DNA from: Candidatus Fermentithermobacillaceae bacterium
GTDB taxonomy: Bacteria > Bacillota > Sulfobacillia > Fermentithermobacillales > DUSS01
Reading direction: 5' to 3'
NCBI GenBank assembly: GCA_014896535.1
Contig: JADBKE010000004.1
Coordinates: forward strand, 1 to 37,966
Length of the DNA: 37,966 bases
The notes under the pieces were generated by a model. It was not told the origin of the DNA and searched no databases. It saw only the letters and a list, made by a program, of their open reading frames with translations. This document shows, one piece after another, positions 9,784-16,877 of the stretch (the first letter of the stretch is position 1; each line of letters opens with the position of its first letter). The position numbers and the translations under genes were made by a program.

Positions 9784-9865
9784 TTCACTGGGGAAGGTGT
9801 TTTCAGGTGTCTGCGCATCCTCCGCGCCGGCGGGATGTATCGCGCCACCGGCACGGCACCGACGC

Positions 9866-11545
9866 TCAGGCCGGTAGTCGCGCCCGCTCCGCCTTCCTGA
9901 CCTCCTCGAGAATCCGGCCGATCCTTTCCTCTTCGTCAATGAGCCTTCCGGTCGCCGGGTCAACGGCGCGGCAGGCACCCCCTACTATCCTCGTAACCAC
10001 CGCACCTTTTGCGGCGGGATTGCCTTTCAGTTGCGGTGCGTCCATGATCCCTATCTCAACGGATTTCGCCAAGGTATAAGGATCGGTCCAAGGGTCCTCG
10101 ACTCCAGGTGGAGCTATCTCTTTCAAAGCGTTCAGGATGACCCGGGCCTCCTCCAGGAGCTCTTCTTTGCGCTCCTGCACGCGAGGATCTTCGGTCATGT
10201 CGGGCATTCCGTCGAGACAACTTCTGATCACACCCCGGGCTATCTTGGCGCTCTCTATCACATCCTCCGCTGTGGCAGCGTGATCGCCTTCACAGAAGCC
10301 CACGACGTGAACGATGTGGGGCTTGAGGCTCATGCTAACCAGGGTCGAGAAACCCAGGTGCCCCTTGGCGACCGCGAGATCCGCCGGGAAGCTCAGCAGC
10401 CCGGCTCTGACCTGCCTCCACACCCGGAAACCTTCGTCCGCCAGGGACTCGATGAGTTCGAGCTTGGCGAGCATCTTGCCGATATCCATCACGGCGCTGG
10501 TCCCGGGCGGCGTGTTCCACATGAACTGCGCCACATAGTCTCTGACTCCCGCGCGTTTTGCGTTGTAAGCGGCGAGGAAGGCCGCCGCAACCGCTACCGA
10601 ATCCGGGGCCTCTCTCAAGCTCCAGTGGTGAGCCTCGTTTACCTCCACCGGGATACCCCTCTCCGCGTGCCACCTCATGGCGGCCTGAGCTTCTCGGATG
10701 GATTCCTCCACGCCGCGCGGGCCGCGCTTATCCAAAACGTTGTACCAGAAGAGGGGTATGGCCGCCCATGCGTTATTGATGGTCTCCTTCAGAAGCTCCG
10801 CGAATTTCAGTACGTCCCTGGTCCCGCTGTAACAGCGCATGAGCGGGAAATTTCCGCAGCGCGAGGCCGCATACAATTTCCGGAAGTCGTCGGCGGTTCT
10901 CACGGGCACACCGCCGGCACCGTCCTGATCAGGGTCCATTTCCTCGGGGCGGAAGAAGCTTTCCTGAGCGTTCTGATCGGGCCCGAGGGATATCACGTCC
11001 ACGACCCGGGCTTCAGCTATCTTTCTCACCCCTTCCACGGTCTCCTGCAGCGACGGCAAGCCGAAATGGTGTCTTATGAGCGGATAGGGCTGCTTCCAGC
11101 GGATCCTTTCCACGAGAGAGGACGGGTAATCCCGTTCGTCCCTGGCCGTTTTCTGACCCTTCAGATAGGCCACCACATCGTCGACATCCTCGAGCCCAGA
11201 AAAGACCGCCTCGAACAGGCCACTTGCTCGAGCCACCTCAGCCACGGGCGGCGTGCCGCCGAAAACCAGCCTGGGACGAAAGCCGGCGGCATCCAGGGAA
11301 GCTTTCAGCCGCTCCAGAAGCCGCCTCGCCGGCTCGGGCGAAAGCCTGTACCCGATGGCCAGAATGTCGGGATTGTGGCGGCGAGCCTTTTCCACGATTT
11401 CTTCGGGGGAAAGCGCCTGGCCCAGGAGCACCGTCCTGTAGCCGCAGTTTTCCGCCAGCCGCAGGAAATTCAGAACACCGGCAAGGTGAATGCAGTCCCC
11501 CATAGACGAAGCAGCTATGAGAGGTTTCGTTTCCATCGTCGTCAT
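9866..11545 (-). CDS. Cobalamin-binding protein with glutamate-mutase-E-like barrel (putative single-chain B12 mutase)
   Basis: Residues 10-130 form a B12-binding Rossmann-like domain: GDCIHLAGVLNFLRLAENCG, then the ILAIGYRLS and LVFGG strands. The lower-ligand motif reads D-x-x-H-x-x-G (D17, H20, G23), one residue longer than the usual D-x-H-x-x-G. Residues 150-559 resemble the TIM barrel of methylaspartate (glutamate) mutase subunit E, for instance VEVNEAHHWSLREAPDSVAV and MWNTPPGTSAVMDIGK. Glutamate mutase normally has these on separate chains; here they are fused. The reaction is unknown. ATG at 11545 with AGGAGG nine bases upstream overlaps the opine dehydrogenase stop (ATGA). It is the last gene of the riboswitch-led operon; MutL at 27335-29107 is a candidate reactivase. 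Family assignment is from remembered motifs. Confidence 0.75.
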   Translation of the reverse strand: MTTMETKPLIAASSMGDCIHLAGVLNFLRLAENCGYRTVLLGQALSPEEIVEKARRHNPDILAIGYRLSPEPARRLLERLKASLDAAGFRPRLVFGGTPPVAEVARASGLFEAVFSGLEDVDDVVAYLKGQKTARDERDYPSSLVERIRWKQPYPLIRHHFGLPSLQETVEGVRKIAEARVVDVISLGPDQNAQESFFRPEEMDPDQDGAGGVPVRTADDFRKLYAASRCGNFPLMRCYSGTRDVLKFAELLKETINNAWAAIPLFWYNVLDKRGPRGVEESIREAQAAMRWHAERGIPVEVNEAHHWSLREAPDSVAVAAAFLAAYNAKRAGVRDYVAQFMWNTPPGTSAVMDIGKMLAKLELIESLADEGFRVWRQVRAGLLSFPADLAVAKGHLGFSTLVSMSLKPHIVHVVGFCEGDHAATAEDVIESAKIARGVIRSCLDGMPDMTEDPRVQERKEELLEEARVILNALKEIAPPGVEDPWTDPYTLAKSVEIGIMDAPQLKGNPAAKGAVVTRIVGGACRAVDPATGRLIDEEERIGRILEEVRKAERARLPA

Positions 11546-12666
11546 AGCTCATCTCCTCCTTCTATGGCAAACCTCTGGATCTCCTCAACGGTCATTCCGG
11601 AAATTCCCATCTCCCGCCCTTTCCTTCCGATCTTCCAGTAGTCCACCCCGTGAAGGCTGGAAGCTATCTGAATGGCCGCTTCCATGACCGGGGTTTTCAC
11701 GCGCGCGATGCGGGCTAGAGCCACCAGCGGTACGAGGCTGTACGGGACGTCTTCCCAAATGTACCTGGTATTCAGGTCGGGAGGCGCTTTGATTCCTTCG
11801 TAAGCGTGATTTGCTTTAACTGCATCGGCGATGGTTCTTTCTTTAACTCCATACGTTTTCTCCATCCACTCCAGGCACGATCTGGCCTGCACCCCGTAGG
11901 CCTGAGCGACTGCTAGCCTTTCCGCGTCCAGTGCCTCGAGGACCTTGCCGACGGAAGGCGTTATGCCCTGCCTGTAGTGCTCGAACGCGCCTCCGGTATC
12001 TTCTATCCTTCCCGCGTTTAAGATGGTGGGAAGAGGATGAAATACAGCACCTATGTTATCGAAACTGGTATAGAGGCAGTTTTCCGCCGGAACGAATTGG
12101 GGATAGGCTCTCTTCAGCGCCCGCAGGACTTCCATAGTTCTCGAAGAAGGAAGGGCCGCTATCGGGACTCGCTTCTTGATCCCGTAAACGTAGCACCTCC
12201 CCGGTTCCAGGGCGCGGCTCGCGTAGATGAACGTGCTCGCCTCGGCCACCACCACATTGCGGTCACAGCCCGCGCGCAGGAGGGCGTGCCTGAACTCGAA
12301 TGCTCCACCGGTCCGCCCGGGGTTGAGGACGACGATCTGTCCGTCAACAAGGTAAGGTGCCATTAAACGCGCCACTTCCGCATGGGCCGAAGCCGGGACC
12401 GTGACCATGATTACCCTGGCCCCGGTCACTGCCATCTCCATCGACGTTGTGACCAGGTCTGGCGAAGCGAACTCCCGGAGATGGCCTTCGAGCTGGATGC
12501 CCCCGCGTCGATTTATCCACCGGACCTTCTCCTCGCTGCGGTTCCACAGGGAAACGACGTATCCCTGAAGAGCGAGATGGCCGGCCATGGCTTGCCCGCC
12601 GTTTCCTGCACCGATCACGGCGAAGTCTATCTGGGCCTTTTCGAGGCTAAGTAACCTTTCAGCCAC
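11542..12666 (-). CDS. NAD(P)-dependent opine (octopine/nopaline-type) dehydrogenase
   Basis: Enzymes of this family reductively join an amino acid to a 2-oxo acid using NAD(P)H, or run the reverse. The Rossmann nucleotide-binding loop is AVIGAGNGGQAMAGHLAL (from about residue 17). The octopine_DH domain follows, with NIGAVFHPLPTILNAG holding the expected catalytic histidine. The amino-acid and keto-acid partners cannot be read from sequence. The GTG at 12666 has AGGAGG eight bases upstream and lies three bases after the ATP-grasp stop, so I prefer it to the GTG at 12675. The 374 aa length is normal. It is coupled to genes on both sides. Confidence 0.87.
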   Translation of the reverse strand: MAERLLSLEKAQIDFAVIGAGNGGQAMAGHLALQGYVVSLWNRSEEKVRWINRRGGIQLEGHLREFASPDLVTTSMEMAVTGARVIMVTVPASAHAEVARLMAPYLVDGQIVVLNPGRTGGAFEFRHALLRAGCDRNVVVAEASTFIYASRALEPGRCYVYGIKKRVPIAALPSSRTMEVLRALKRAYPQFVPAENCLYTSFDNIGAVFHPLPTILNAGRIEDTGGAFEHYRQGITPSVGKVLEALDAERLAVAQAYGVQARSCLEWMEKTYGVKERTIADAVKANHAYEGIKAPPDLNTRYIWEDVPYSLVPLVALARIARVKTPVMEAAIQIASSLHGVDYWKIGRKGREMGISGMTVEEIQRFAIEGGDEL

Positions 12667-12668
12667 TC

Positions 12669-13637
12669 TTAACACCTCCTTTCACCTCTCCTTTTGATGG
12701 CGCAGTCCAGGATTTCCGCCACCAGCTCGCGATAGTCCATGCCCGCCTTCTCCGCTATCCGGGGAACCTCGCTGTATCCGGGCTGGAGCCCGGGAAGGGT
12801 GTTAACCTCCAGGACGTACGGGCTTCCGTCCCGAGAGAGCCGTATGTCCACCCTACCGATATCCCTGCACTTCAGAGCCTTGAAAGCCTGGATGGCGACG
12901 GTCTGGATCCGGTTGGCGAGGTCTTCCGGAAGGTCCGCCGGGCAAACCGGCACCACCTGATCTCTGGTCTTTACGGAATAGGTGAACATGCGATCCTCCT
13001 GGAAGACGATCTCCTCGACGGGAAGCGCCCGAACCTCCGGATAGCCCAGGAGAGCTACGGTGAACTCGCGCCCTTCCACGTACTCTTCCACGAGAATCGG
13101 CGGCTCGAAGACCTCCAGAAGATCCCGGGCCAGTTCCAGTGCCTCCTCGGGACTTTTCCTGACGCTGTCGGCGGTGATACCGACGCTGGAACCCTCGCCC
13201 GAGGGCTTCACTATAACCGGGTACCTGAGGTCCTTCTTGATAACGTCCTCCGGAGTGTAGACGATGTCGAATCTGGGAGTAGGCACGTCCCGGGATAGCC
13301 AGACCATTTTCGCCAGGTGTTTTTCCAGTCCGAGCATGTGCCCTAAGGAGCCCGAGCCGGTGAACGGGACACCTAAGAACTCCAGCATAGCTGCGATATG
13401 CCCTTGCTCCCGTTTGGTCGAATACCCGGTGGCGATGTTGAACACCACGTCCGGTCCGAGCTCGCCAAGGGTTTGCAGCATACCCGGCCCGGCGCGCACC
13501 ACTTCCACTTCGTGCCCCAGCGATTCCAGAGCCTCCCTAACCGCCTCCAGGGTTTTTTCTCCCTGGTAAAAGGCATGAGGATCCGTCCGGTACAGTTTGG
13601 CTCCGTATGCAGGACATCCCAGTACGGCGACGCGCAA
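12669..13637 (-). CDS. ATP-grasp ligase resembling D-Ala-D-Ala ligase but lacking its catalytic signature
   Basis: The ATP-grasp core is clear: VIVKPSGEGSSVGI (141-154), EEYVEGREFTV (184-194), RVDIR (262-266) and LEVNTLPGLQPG (276-287). Such enzymes activate a carboxylate as acyl-phosphate and join it to an amine. True Ddl proteins begin with a GG-x-S-x-E-x-x-V-S element and have a tyrosine in the loop after FxYxxK. Here the N-terminus is VAVLGCPAYGAKLYRT, the loop is FTYSVKTRDQ and the substrate region is NIATGYSTKREQGH. D-Ala-D-Ala synthesis is therefore doubtful. TTG at 13637 with AAAGGTGG upstream is chosen; the ATG at 13682 lies inside the terminator tail. First gene after the riboswitch; 322 aa. 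Confidence 0.8.
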   Translation of the reverse strand: MRVAVLGCPAYGAKLYRTDPHAFYQGEKTLEAVREALESLGHEVEVVRAGPGMLQTLGELGPDVVFNIATGYSTKREQGHIAAMLEFLGVPFTGSGSLGHMLGLEKHLAKMVWLSRDVPTPRFDIVYTPEDVIKKDLRYPVIVKPSGEGSSVGITADSVRKSPEEALELARDLLEVFEPPILVEEYVEGREFTVALLGYPEVRALPVEEIVFQEDRMFTYSVKTRDQVVPVCPADLPEDLANRIQTVAIQAFKALKCRDIGRVDIRLSRDGSPYVLEVNTLPGLQPGYSEVPRIAEKAGMDYRELVAEILDCAIKRRGERRC

Positions 13638-13675
13638 CGTACCACCACCTTTTGGTAGTTGCCGTCGAAGAAGGG

Positions 13676-13703
13676 AAAACATAAAGACCCGAGGAAACGG
13701 GTC
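13676..13703 (-). terminator. Intrinsic terminator of the c-di-AMP riboswitch leader
   Basis: On the minus strand GACCCG-TTTCCT-CGGGTC (13703-13686) is followed by TTTATGTTTT. It lies between the aptamer and the first gene of the operon, the expected expression platform. An upstream pair (GGACCCCAG and CTGGGGACC) and a nested CCAGTC/GACTGG stem could form alternatives. Confidence 0.8.
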
Positions 13704-13759
13704 CGGGACGCAAGCCGGTCCCCAGTCCGGGAGCGGAAGACTGGAGTAACGGCTGGGGT

Positions 13760-13900
13760 CCGTCTCCCTTTCCCACGCTTACGAGGTTAGCTGACGGGCT
13801 CGGGCCGGAAAGGCTTGGCCCTACCCGCTTTCGCGGGATTAGCCCCAAAACGTTTGGGTCCCCCGTTCTCCGGAAGCCCGGAGATTCAGCGCTCAGACGG
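13760..13900 (-). ncRNA. Cyclic-di-AMP riboswitch (ydaO/yuaA type)
   Basis: Read on the minus strand, the leader holds the hallmark segments of the ydaO aptamer in order: CGCTGAATC, GGGGGACCCA, TTTTGGGGCTAATC, GGGTAGGGCC and, most telling, CCCGTCAGCTAACCTCGTAA followed by GCG. The closing stem P1 is CCGTCT (13900-13895) with AGACGG (13765-13760). In the known class, bound c-di-AMP favours termination and turns the genes off. Targets are usually potassium or osmolyte transporters and wall hydrolases. Here it precedes an ATP-grasp/opine dehydrogenase/cobalamin-protein operon. The aptamer match is by memory of the consensus but very specific. Confidence 0.95.
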
Positions 13901-13922
13901 CCTTTTGCTTTGTGCAATCATT

Positions 13923-13950
13923 AATATATGCACTTTTTCCAGCAGGTCAA
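13923..13950 (-). promoter_or_regulatory. Promoter of the riboswitch-controlled operon
   Basis: TTGACC (13950-13945) and TATATT (13928-13923) are spaced by 16 bases on the minus strand. They lie just past the stop of the spoIVFB-like gene and place the start of transcription near 13916, immediately 5' of the riboswitch. The cassette thus has its own start inside the sporulation/ribosomal cluster. Confidence 0.7.
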
Positions 13951-13960
13951 TATCGGGATT

Positions 13961-14869
13961 TTACATCGATTCCTGTAATAGGGAGTCCAGGCGCCTGAGA
14001 ATCTCCCCTCTGTAGTAAGCTTTGAGGATATCCCCCTCGGTCAACCTCCCCAACTCGCGGAACTTCCCGTTGACCACGGTCACTATATGATACCGCGCGG
14101 GCAGGAACCTCAGAACGATGTCTCTGACGCGGAGGTCTCCCCGGCAAACGAGCTGTTCCACCGGAAGTATTCCCCGTCTCCTGAGCTCTTCCTGCCGAGT
14201 AAGGAGTTTCACCACCGAATGAAAGCTGGAATTGTCCCGCTCAGCTAAAGCTCCCCACATTATGATGCCGCCGAGAATTCCCACCGGATCATAGGGATTA
14301 CCCGTGAAAAACCTGGTCAACCCGTAAGCGGTCATGCCAAGACCGGTTAGGACCCCCAGGTTGGACGCAACACGCGAAGCCCGGAGATAGCCGGTCTGCA
14401 GGGAAAGCCAGGCCCGGAGTATCCTCCCGCCGTCCAGCGGGAGGCACGGCAGAAGATTGAGCGCGGCCATGAGCAGGTTGCTCCGGATGAGGAGTTCAAG
14501 CCAGGGAAAAGTCGCCCCGGGGTAGAGCCGGGAGAGAACCGTACACTGGACGATCCAGCTTACCGTAGCCACCAGAATGTTATTAATGGGGCCGGCGGCG
14601 GCGATCAGGACTTCGGCGCGGGGTTCGAGCTGCCAAGCTCGTTCCAACCTGGCGACGGCACCGAATGGCCACAGGTGAACGCTCTTCACCATTGCACCCT
14701 CTAAGGAGGCCTTCAGAAGGTGTCCCCCCTCGTGCAAGAGGAGGCCCGACACGAAGATCAGGAACTCAAGCCCGTAGCCGGAAACGACGGAGACCCCCGC
14801 CACCGCGATCAAGGTAGGGTGCAGGTATATGCTGGTGCTGCCCAACCGGCAGAGGCGTATGCCGGACAC
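13961..14869 (-). CDS. spoIVFB: SpoIVFB-like site-2 (M50) membrane metalloprotease
   Basis: SpoIVFB cleaves pro-sigma-K in the mother-cell membrane around the forespore. The zinc motif LLLHEGGHLL (HExxH form) lies in one hydrophobic segment, and NLLPCLPLDGGRIL supplies the third ligand aspartate. Several membrane segments follow and a C-terminal CBS-like domain (about residues 220-300) completes the family layout. The length is 302 aa. The ATG begins four bases after the M23 gene stop, so the pair is coupled like spoIVFA-spoIVFB. M50 proteases outside sporulation look similar, but the M23 neighbour and the downstream radical SAM-rng-rplU genes support the sporulation role. Confidence 0.85.
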   Translation of the reverse strand: MSGIRLCRLGSTSIYLHPTLIAVAGVSVVSGYGLEFLIFVSGLLLHEGGHLLKASLEGAMVKSVHLWPFGAVARLERAWQLEPRAEVLIAAAGPINNILVATVSWIVQCTVLSRLYPGATFPWLELLIRSNLLMAALNLLPCLPLDGGRILRAWLSLQTGYLRASRVASNLGVLTGLGMTAYGLTRFFTGNPYDPVGILGGIIMWGALAERDNSSFHSVVKLLTRQEELRRRGILPVEQLVCRGDLRVRDIVLRFLPARYHIVTVVNGKFRELGRLTEGDILKAYYRGEILRRLDSLLQESM

Positions 14870-14873
14870 TTTT

Positions 14874-15575
14874 TCATGGCCCTTTCCCCTGCGGGGGCAG
14901 TGCCGTCATGGGATCTATCTCTACGCCATCCTTTCTCACCTCGAAGTGCAGGTGAGGCGTTCCGGCGTTTCCGGTCTCGCCCACGGTCCCAATCTGGTCG
15001 CCCCTGGCGAGTTTCTGGTTTTCCTTGACTACCACGGTGTCGAGGTGCGCGTAAAGGGTGCAAAGTCCACCCCCATGGTCCACCTCGACAACCAGACCGT
15101 ATTCCGGAGACTCCCTCACGCTGACAACCACACCCGGCAGTACCGCCTGTACCGGAGTCCCCTTGGGCGCCGCTATATCGATTCCCTTGTGTAAGATCAT
15201 CCCCGGACCCGTTTGATTGGGCTGCCACCCGAATAACGACGTGACCTCTCCTTGCGCGGGCCAGGCCAAAGTCATACCCTCCATACCAACTTGCCTTCTC
15301 CAGAAAACGGTTATATCGAGGTTGCGCCATTCCAGAGAGGCCAGCTTGTCGGGTGCCTTCCTCAACCATACCAGAGCTTCATCCAGCGTCAGGTCGTGTT
15401 CCACCGCGTATTTCGAGGCTGCGAGGATCCGGGCGGACAGCCCCGCGGGAGAGCGGCTCGAACCCCAGAGAAGGGCGAACACGAAAAGGGCAGCTAAACT
15501 TTGACGAACCCAAGTTGGAACGGACAACTCGTTATATTCCGGCGAAACACCTTTCGCTTTGTCGCTCCAGCTCAT
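14874..15575 (-). CDS. spoIVFA: SpoIVFA-like membrane-anchored M23 peptidase-domain protein
   Basis: A single membrane segment (about residues 24-38, SLAALFVFALLWGSS) leads to a short helical region and a C-terminal M23 (LytM) domain. Its metal-binding motifs HKGIDIA and HLHFEV are both intact, so it may be a real peptidoglycan endopeptidase, unlike a purely structural SpoIVFA. In B. subtilis SpoIVFA tethers and inhibits SpoIVFB. The ATG at 15575 has GGGGTGA about ten bases upstream and gives 233 aa; the frame continues to 15638. It is the first gene of the minus-strand cluster and is divergent from the gene at 15718. Confidence 0.82.
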   Translation of the reverse strand: MSWSDKAKGVSPEYNELSVPTWVRQSLAALFVFALLWGSSRSPAGLSARILAASKYAVEHDLTLDEALVWLRKAPDKLASLEWRNLDITVFWRRQVGMEGMTLAWPAQGEVTSLFGWQPNQTGPGMILHKGIDIAAPKGTPVQAVLPGVVVSVRESPEYGLVVEVDHGGGLCTLYAHLDTVVVKENQKLARGDQIGTVGETGNAGTPHLHFEVRKDGVEIDPMTALPPQGKGP

Positions 15576-15717
15576 GGCTATCACGCTCACCCCAGGTTGT
15601 CTTAAGAAGTTTATTGGGCATCTCGGAGAGATATGCATGAGGTTGTCCCGGAAAGCAGGGTTTTTGTCCCGCCGGTAGAAAAATTAAGCCGTTAGGAGCC
15701 GTCGAAAGAGGTCAAAC

Positions 15718-16182
15718 GTGGACGGGGAAGGGCGGGATTTTGTGAAGCCTGCGCGGATCATTGTAGGTTGCATGGAGGATGCCGGAACAAACGTTCCGGT
15801 TGTCGCTTTGTCTCTGGCGACATTTGAGGAGGCCCGGGAAGTAGCTTCGATCATCTTATCTTGCCAGAACGGCTCGAAACCGTTCTCCTCCGGCCCTCCC
15901 GTTTACGTTGGTGATACTCGAGTCCGTGTTACCGTGCTGGACGCAAACCCATATTACGTGGAAATAGATGCGCGAAAGGACCGGCGTCACCTGACATCGG
16001 CCTATTACGTTATGTCGCCGGTTCCCCGGGAAACGGTCGAGCCGTTCCTGAAGCTATTTGAGTTGGTCGGACATTACGTCTTGACGGTGGCCGTCTCGGA
16101 AAAGCCCGTCCTTGAAATGCTGGACCTGGTGAAGTACGTTATCTACCGTAAGAAACTTCGAGAGGGGACTTTGAACCGTTGA
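15718..16182 (+). CDS. Protein of unknown function, 154 aa
   Basis: I do not recognise this family. The protein is soluble, with alternating strands and helices. It has a hydrophobic start (ARIIVGCMEDAG), a middle that reads as beta strands (TRVRVTVLDANPYYVEIDAR), and a long C-terminal helix ending in a basic stretch (YVIYRKKLREG). No signal peptide or membrane segment. The GTG start has AGAGGT about six bases upstream. Its stop overlaps the next start in a TTGA, so it is likely made together with the Nudix-like protein. It is transcribed divergently from spoIVFA; the gap 15576-15717 has no clear promoter on either strand. Confidence 0.8.
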   Translation: MDGEGRDFVKPARIIVGCMEDAGTNVPVVALSLATFEEAREVASIILSCQNGSKPFSSGPPVYVGDTRVRVTVLDANPYYVEIDARKDRRHLTSAYYVMSPVPRETVEPFLKLFELVGHYVLTVAVSEKPVLEMLDLVKYVIYRKKLREGTLNR

Positions 16183-16847
16183 GTGAGAGGGAAACAGAAG
16201 GAAGCGTACCGGGCAAGTCGATGGAGCAGCCGTTCGCCGACGAGCTGGTCCTGGCCGTAGACGCGCAAGCCGTGTTCGACGCCATAGGAAAGTTTCGGGG
16301 CCTGCGCAAAGAAACTCCGGAAGTATGGAAGGTGTTTGCCTCGCGGTCGGGCTTTTATCGCAGAAGTACGTTGGAGAACAATCCGGCGTACAAACAGCTC
16401 ATCAGCTACACGGTGTTTGTTTCCAGAGGCCAGATCTTCGTAATGAAACGGTTGAAGGCTCAAGCCGAATCGCGCCTGCGGGGACTCCTTTCCGTAGGCG
16501 TGGGGGGTCACATGAACCCGGTTCCGGAAACCGGGTGGCCGGGCAAAAGAGCCGTCTACCGCTTCAAGGCTCTGGTTCACGCCAATATCCTGAGGGAAAT
16601 CCGCGAGGAAGTCATCATCCCGTGGACACCTCCCATCACTTTCCTCGGGTTTCTCAACGACGACGAAACGGAAGTCGGGCGGGTACACCTGGGTGTCGTC
16701 TGTCTCGCCACCCTCGCTCAACCGCTTCTGGCCATCCGCGAAAACGACAAGATGGTAGGAGCATGGGTGCCCATGAACCAGCTTTACGACCTTGGAAGGT
16801 TTGAGAGCTGGTCCTCCCTTCTGTTGAGCGCCATCAAACTGCGCTGA
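16179..16847 (+). CDS. Nudix-like phosphohydrolase
   Basis: The central part shows a Nudix-type arrangement: SVGVGGHMNPV (about residues 105-115) and, after an insertion, ILREIREEVIIP, which carries the catalytic REUxEE core. The distance between the GG-H element and the REU-EE core is longer than in the textbook 23-residue box, as in some predicted phosphohydrolases. Substrate unknown; the family usually acts on nucleoside diphosphates linked to another group. The start is a TTG overlapping the upstream stop; an ATG at 16221 (MEQPFADELV) is an alternative. 222 aa. Forms a two-gene unit with the unknown protein. Confidence 0.75.
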   Translation: MSERETEGSVPGKSMEQPFADELVLAVDAQAVFDAIGKFRGLRKETPEVWKVFASRSGFYRRSTLENNPAYKQLISYTVFVSRGQIFVMKRLKAQAESRLRGLLSVGVGGHMNPVPETGWPGKRAVYRFKALVHANILREIREEVIIPWTPPITFLGFLNDDETEVGRVHLGVVCLATLAQPLLAIRENDKMVGAWVPMNQLYDLGRFESWSSLLLSAIKLR

Positions 16848-16877
16848 GGACGGCATACTTTGCGTGGAGGGTTCGTT

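Noticed and set aside
9567-9854. 96-residue N-terminal extension of the radical SAM protein
   Set aside because: It runs through two perfect inverted repeats and lacks family similarity; a GTG with a good ribosome binding site lies at 9566.
10031-11641. 536-codon open frame on the plus strand opposite the cobalamin-domain gene
   Set aside because: It mirrors the codon phase of a GC-rich gene; the protein is Arg/His/Pro-rich without motifs, while the opposite strand encodes recognisable domains.
12669-13637. Annotation as D-alanine-D-alanine ligase (ddl)
   Set aside because: ATP-grasp core matches, but the Ddl N-terminal element and omega-loop tyrosine are not present.
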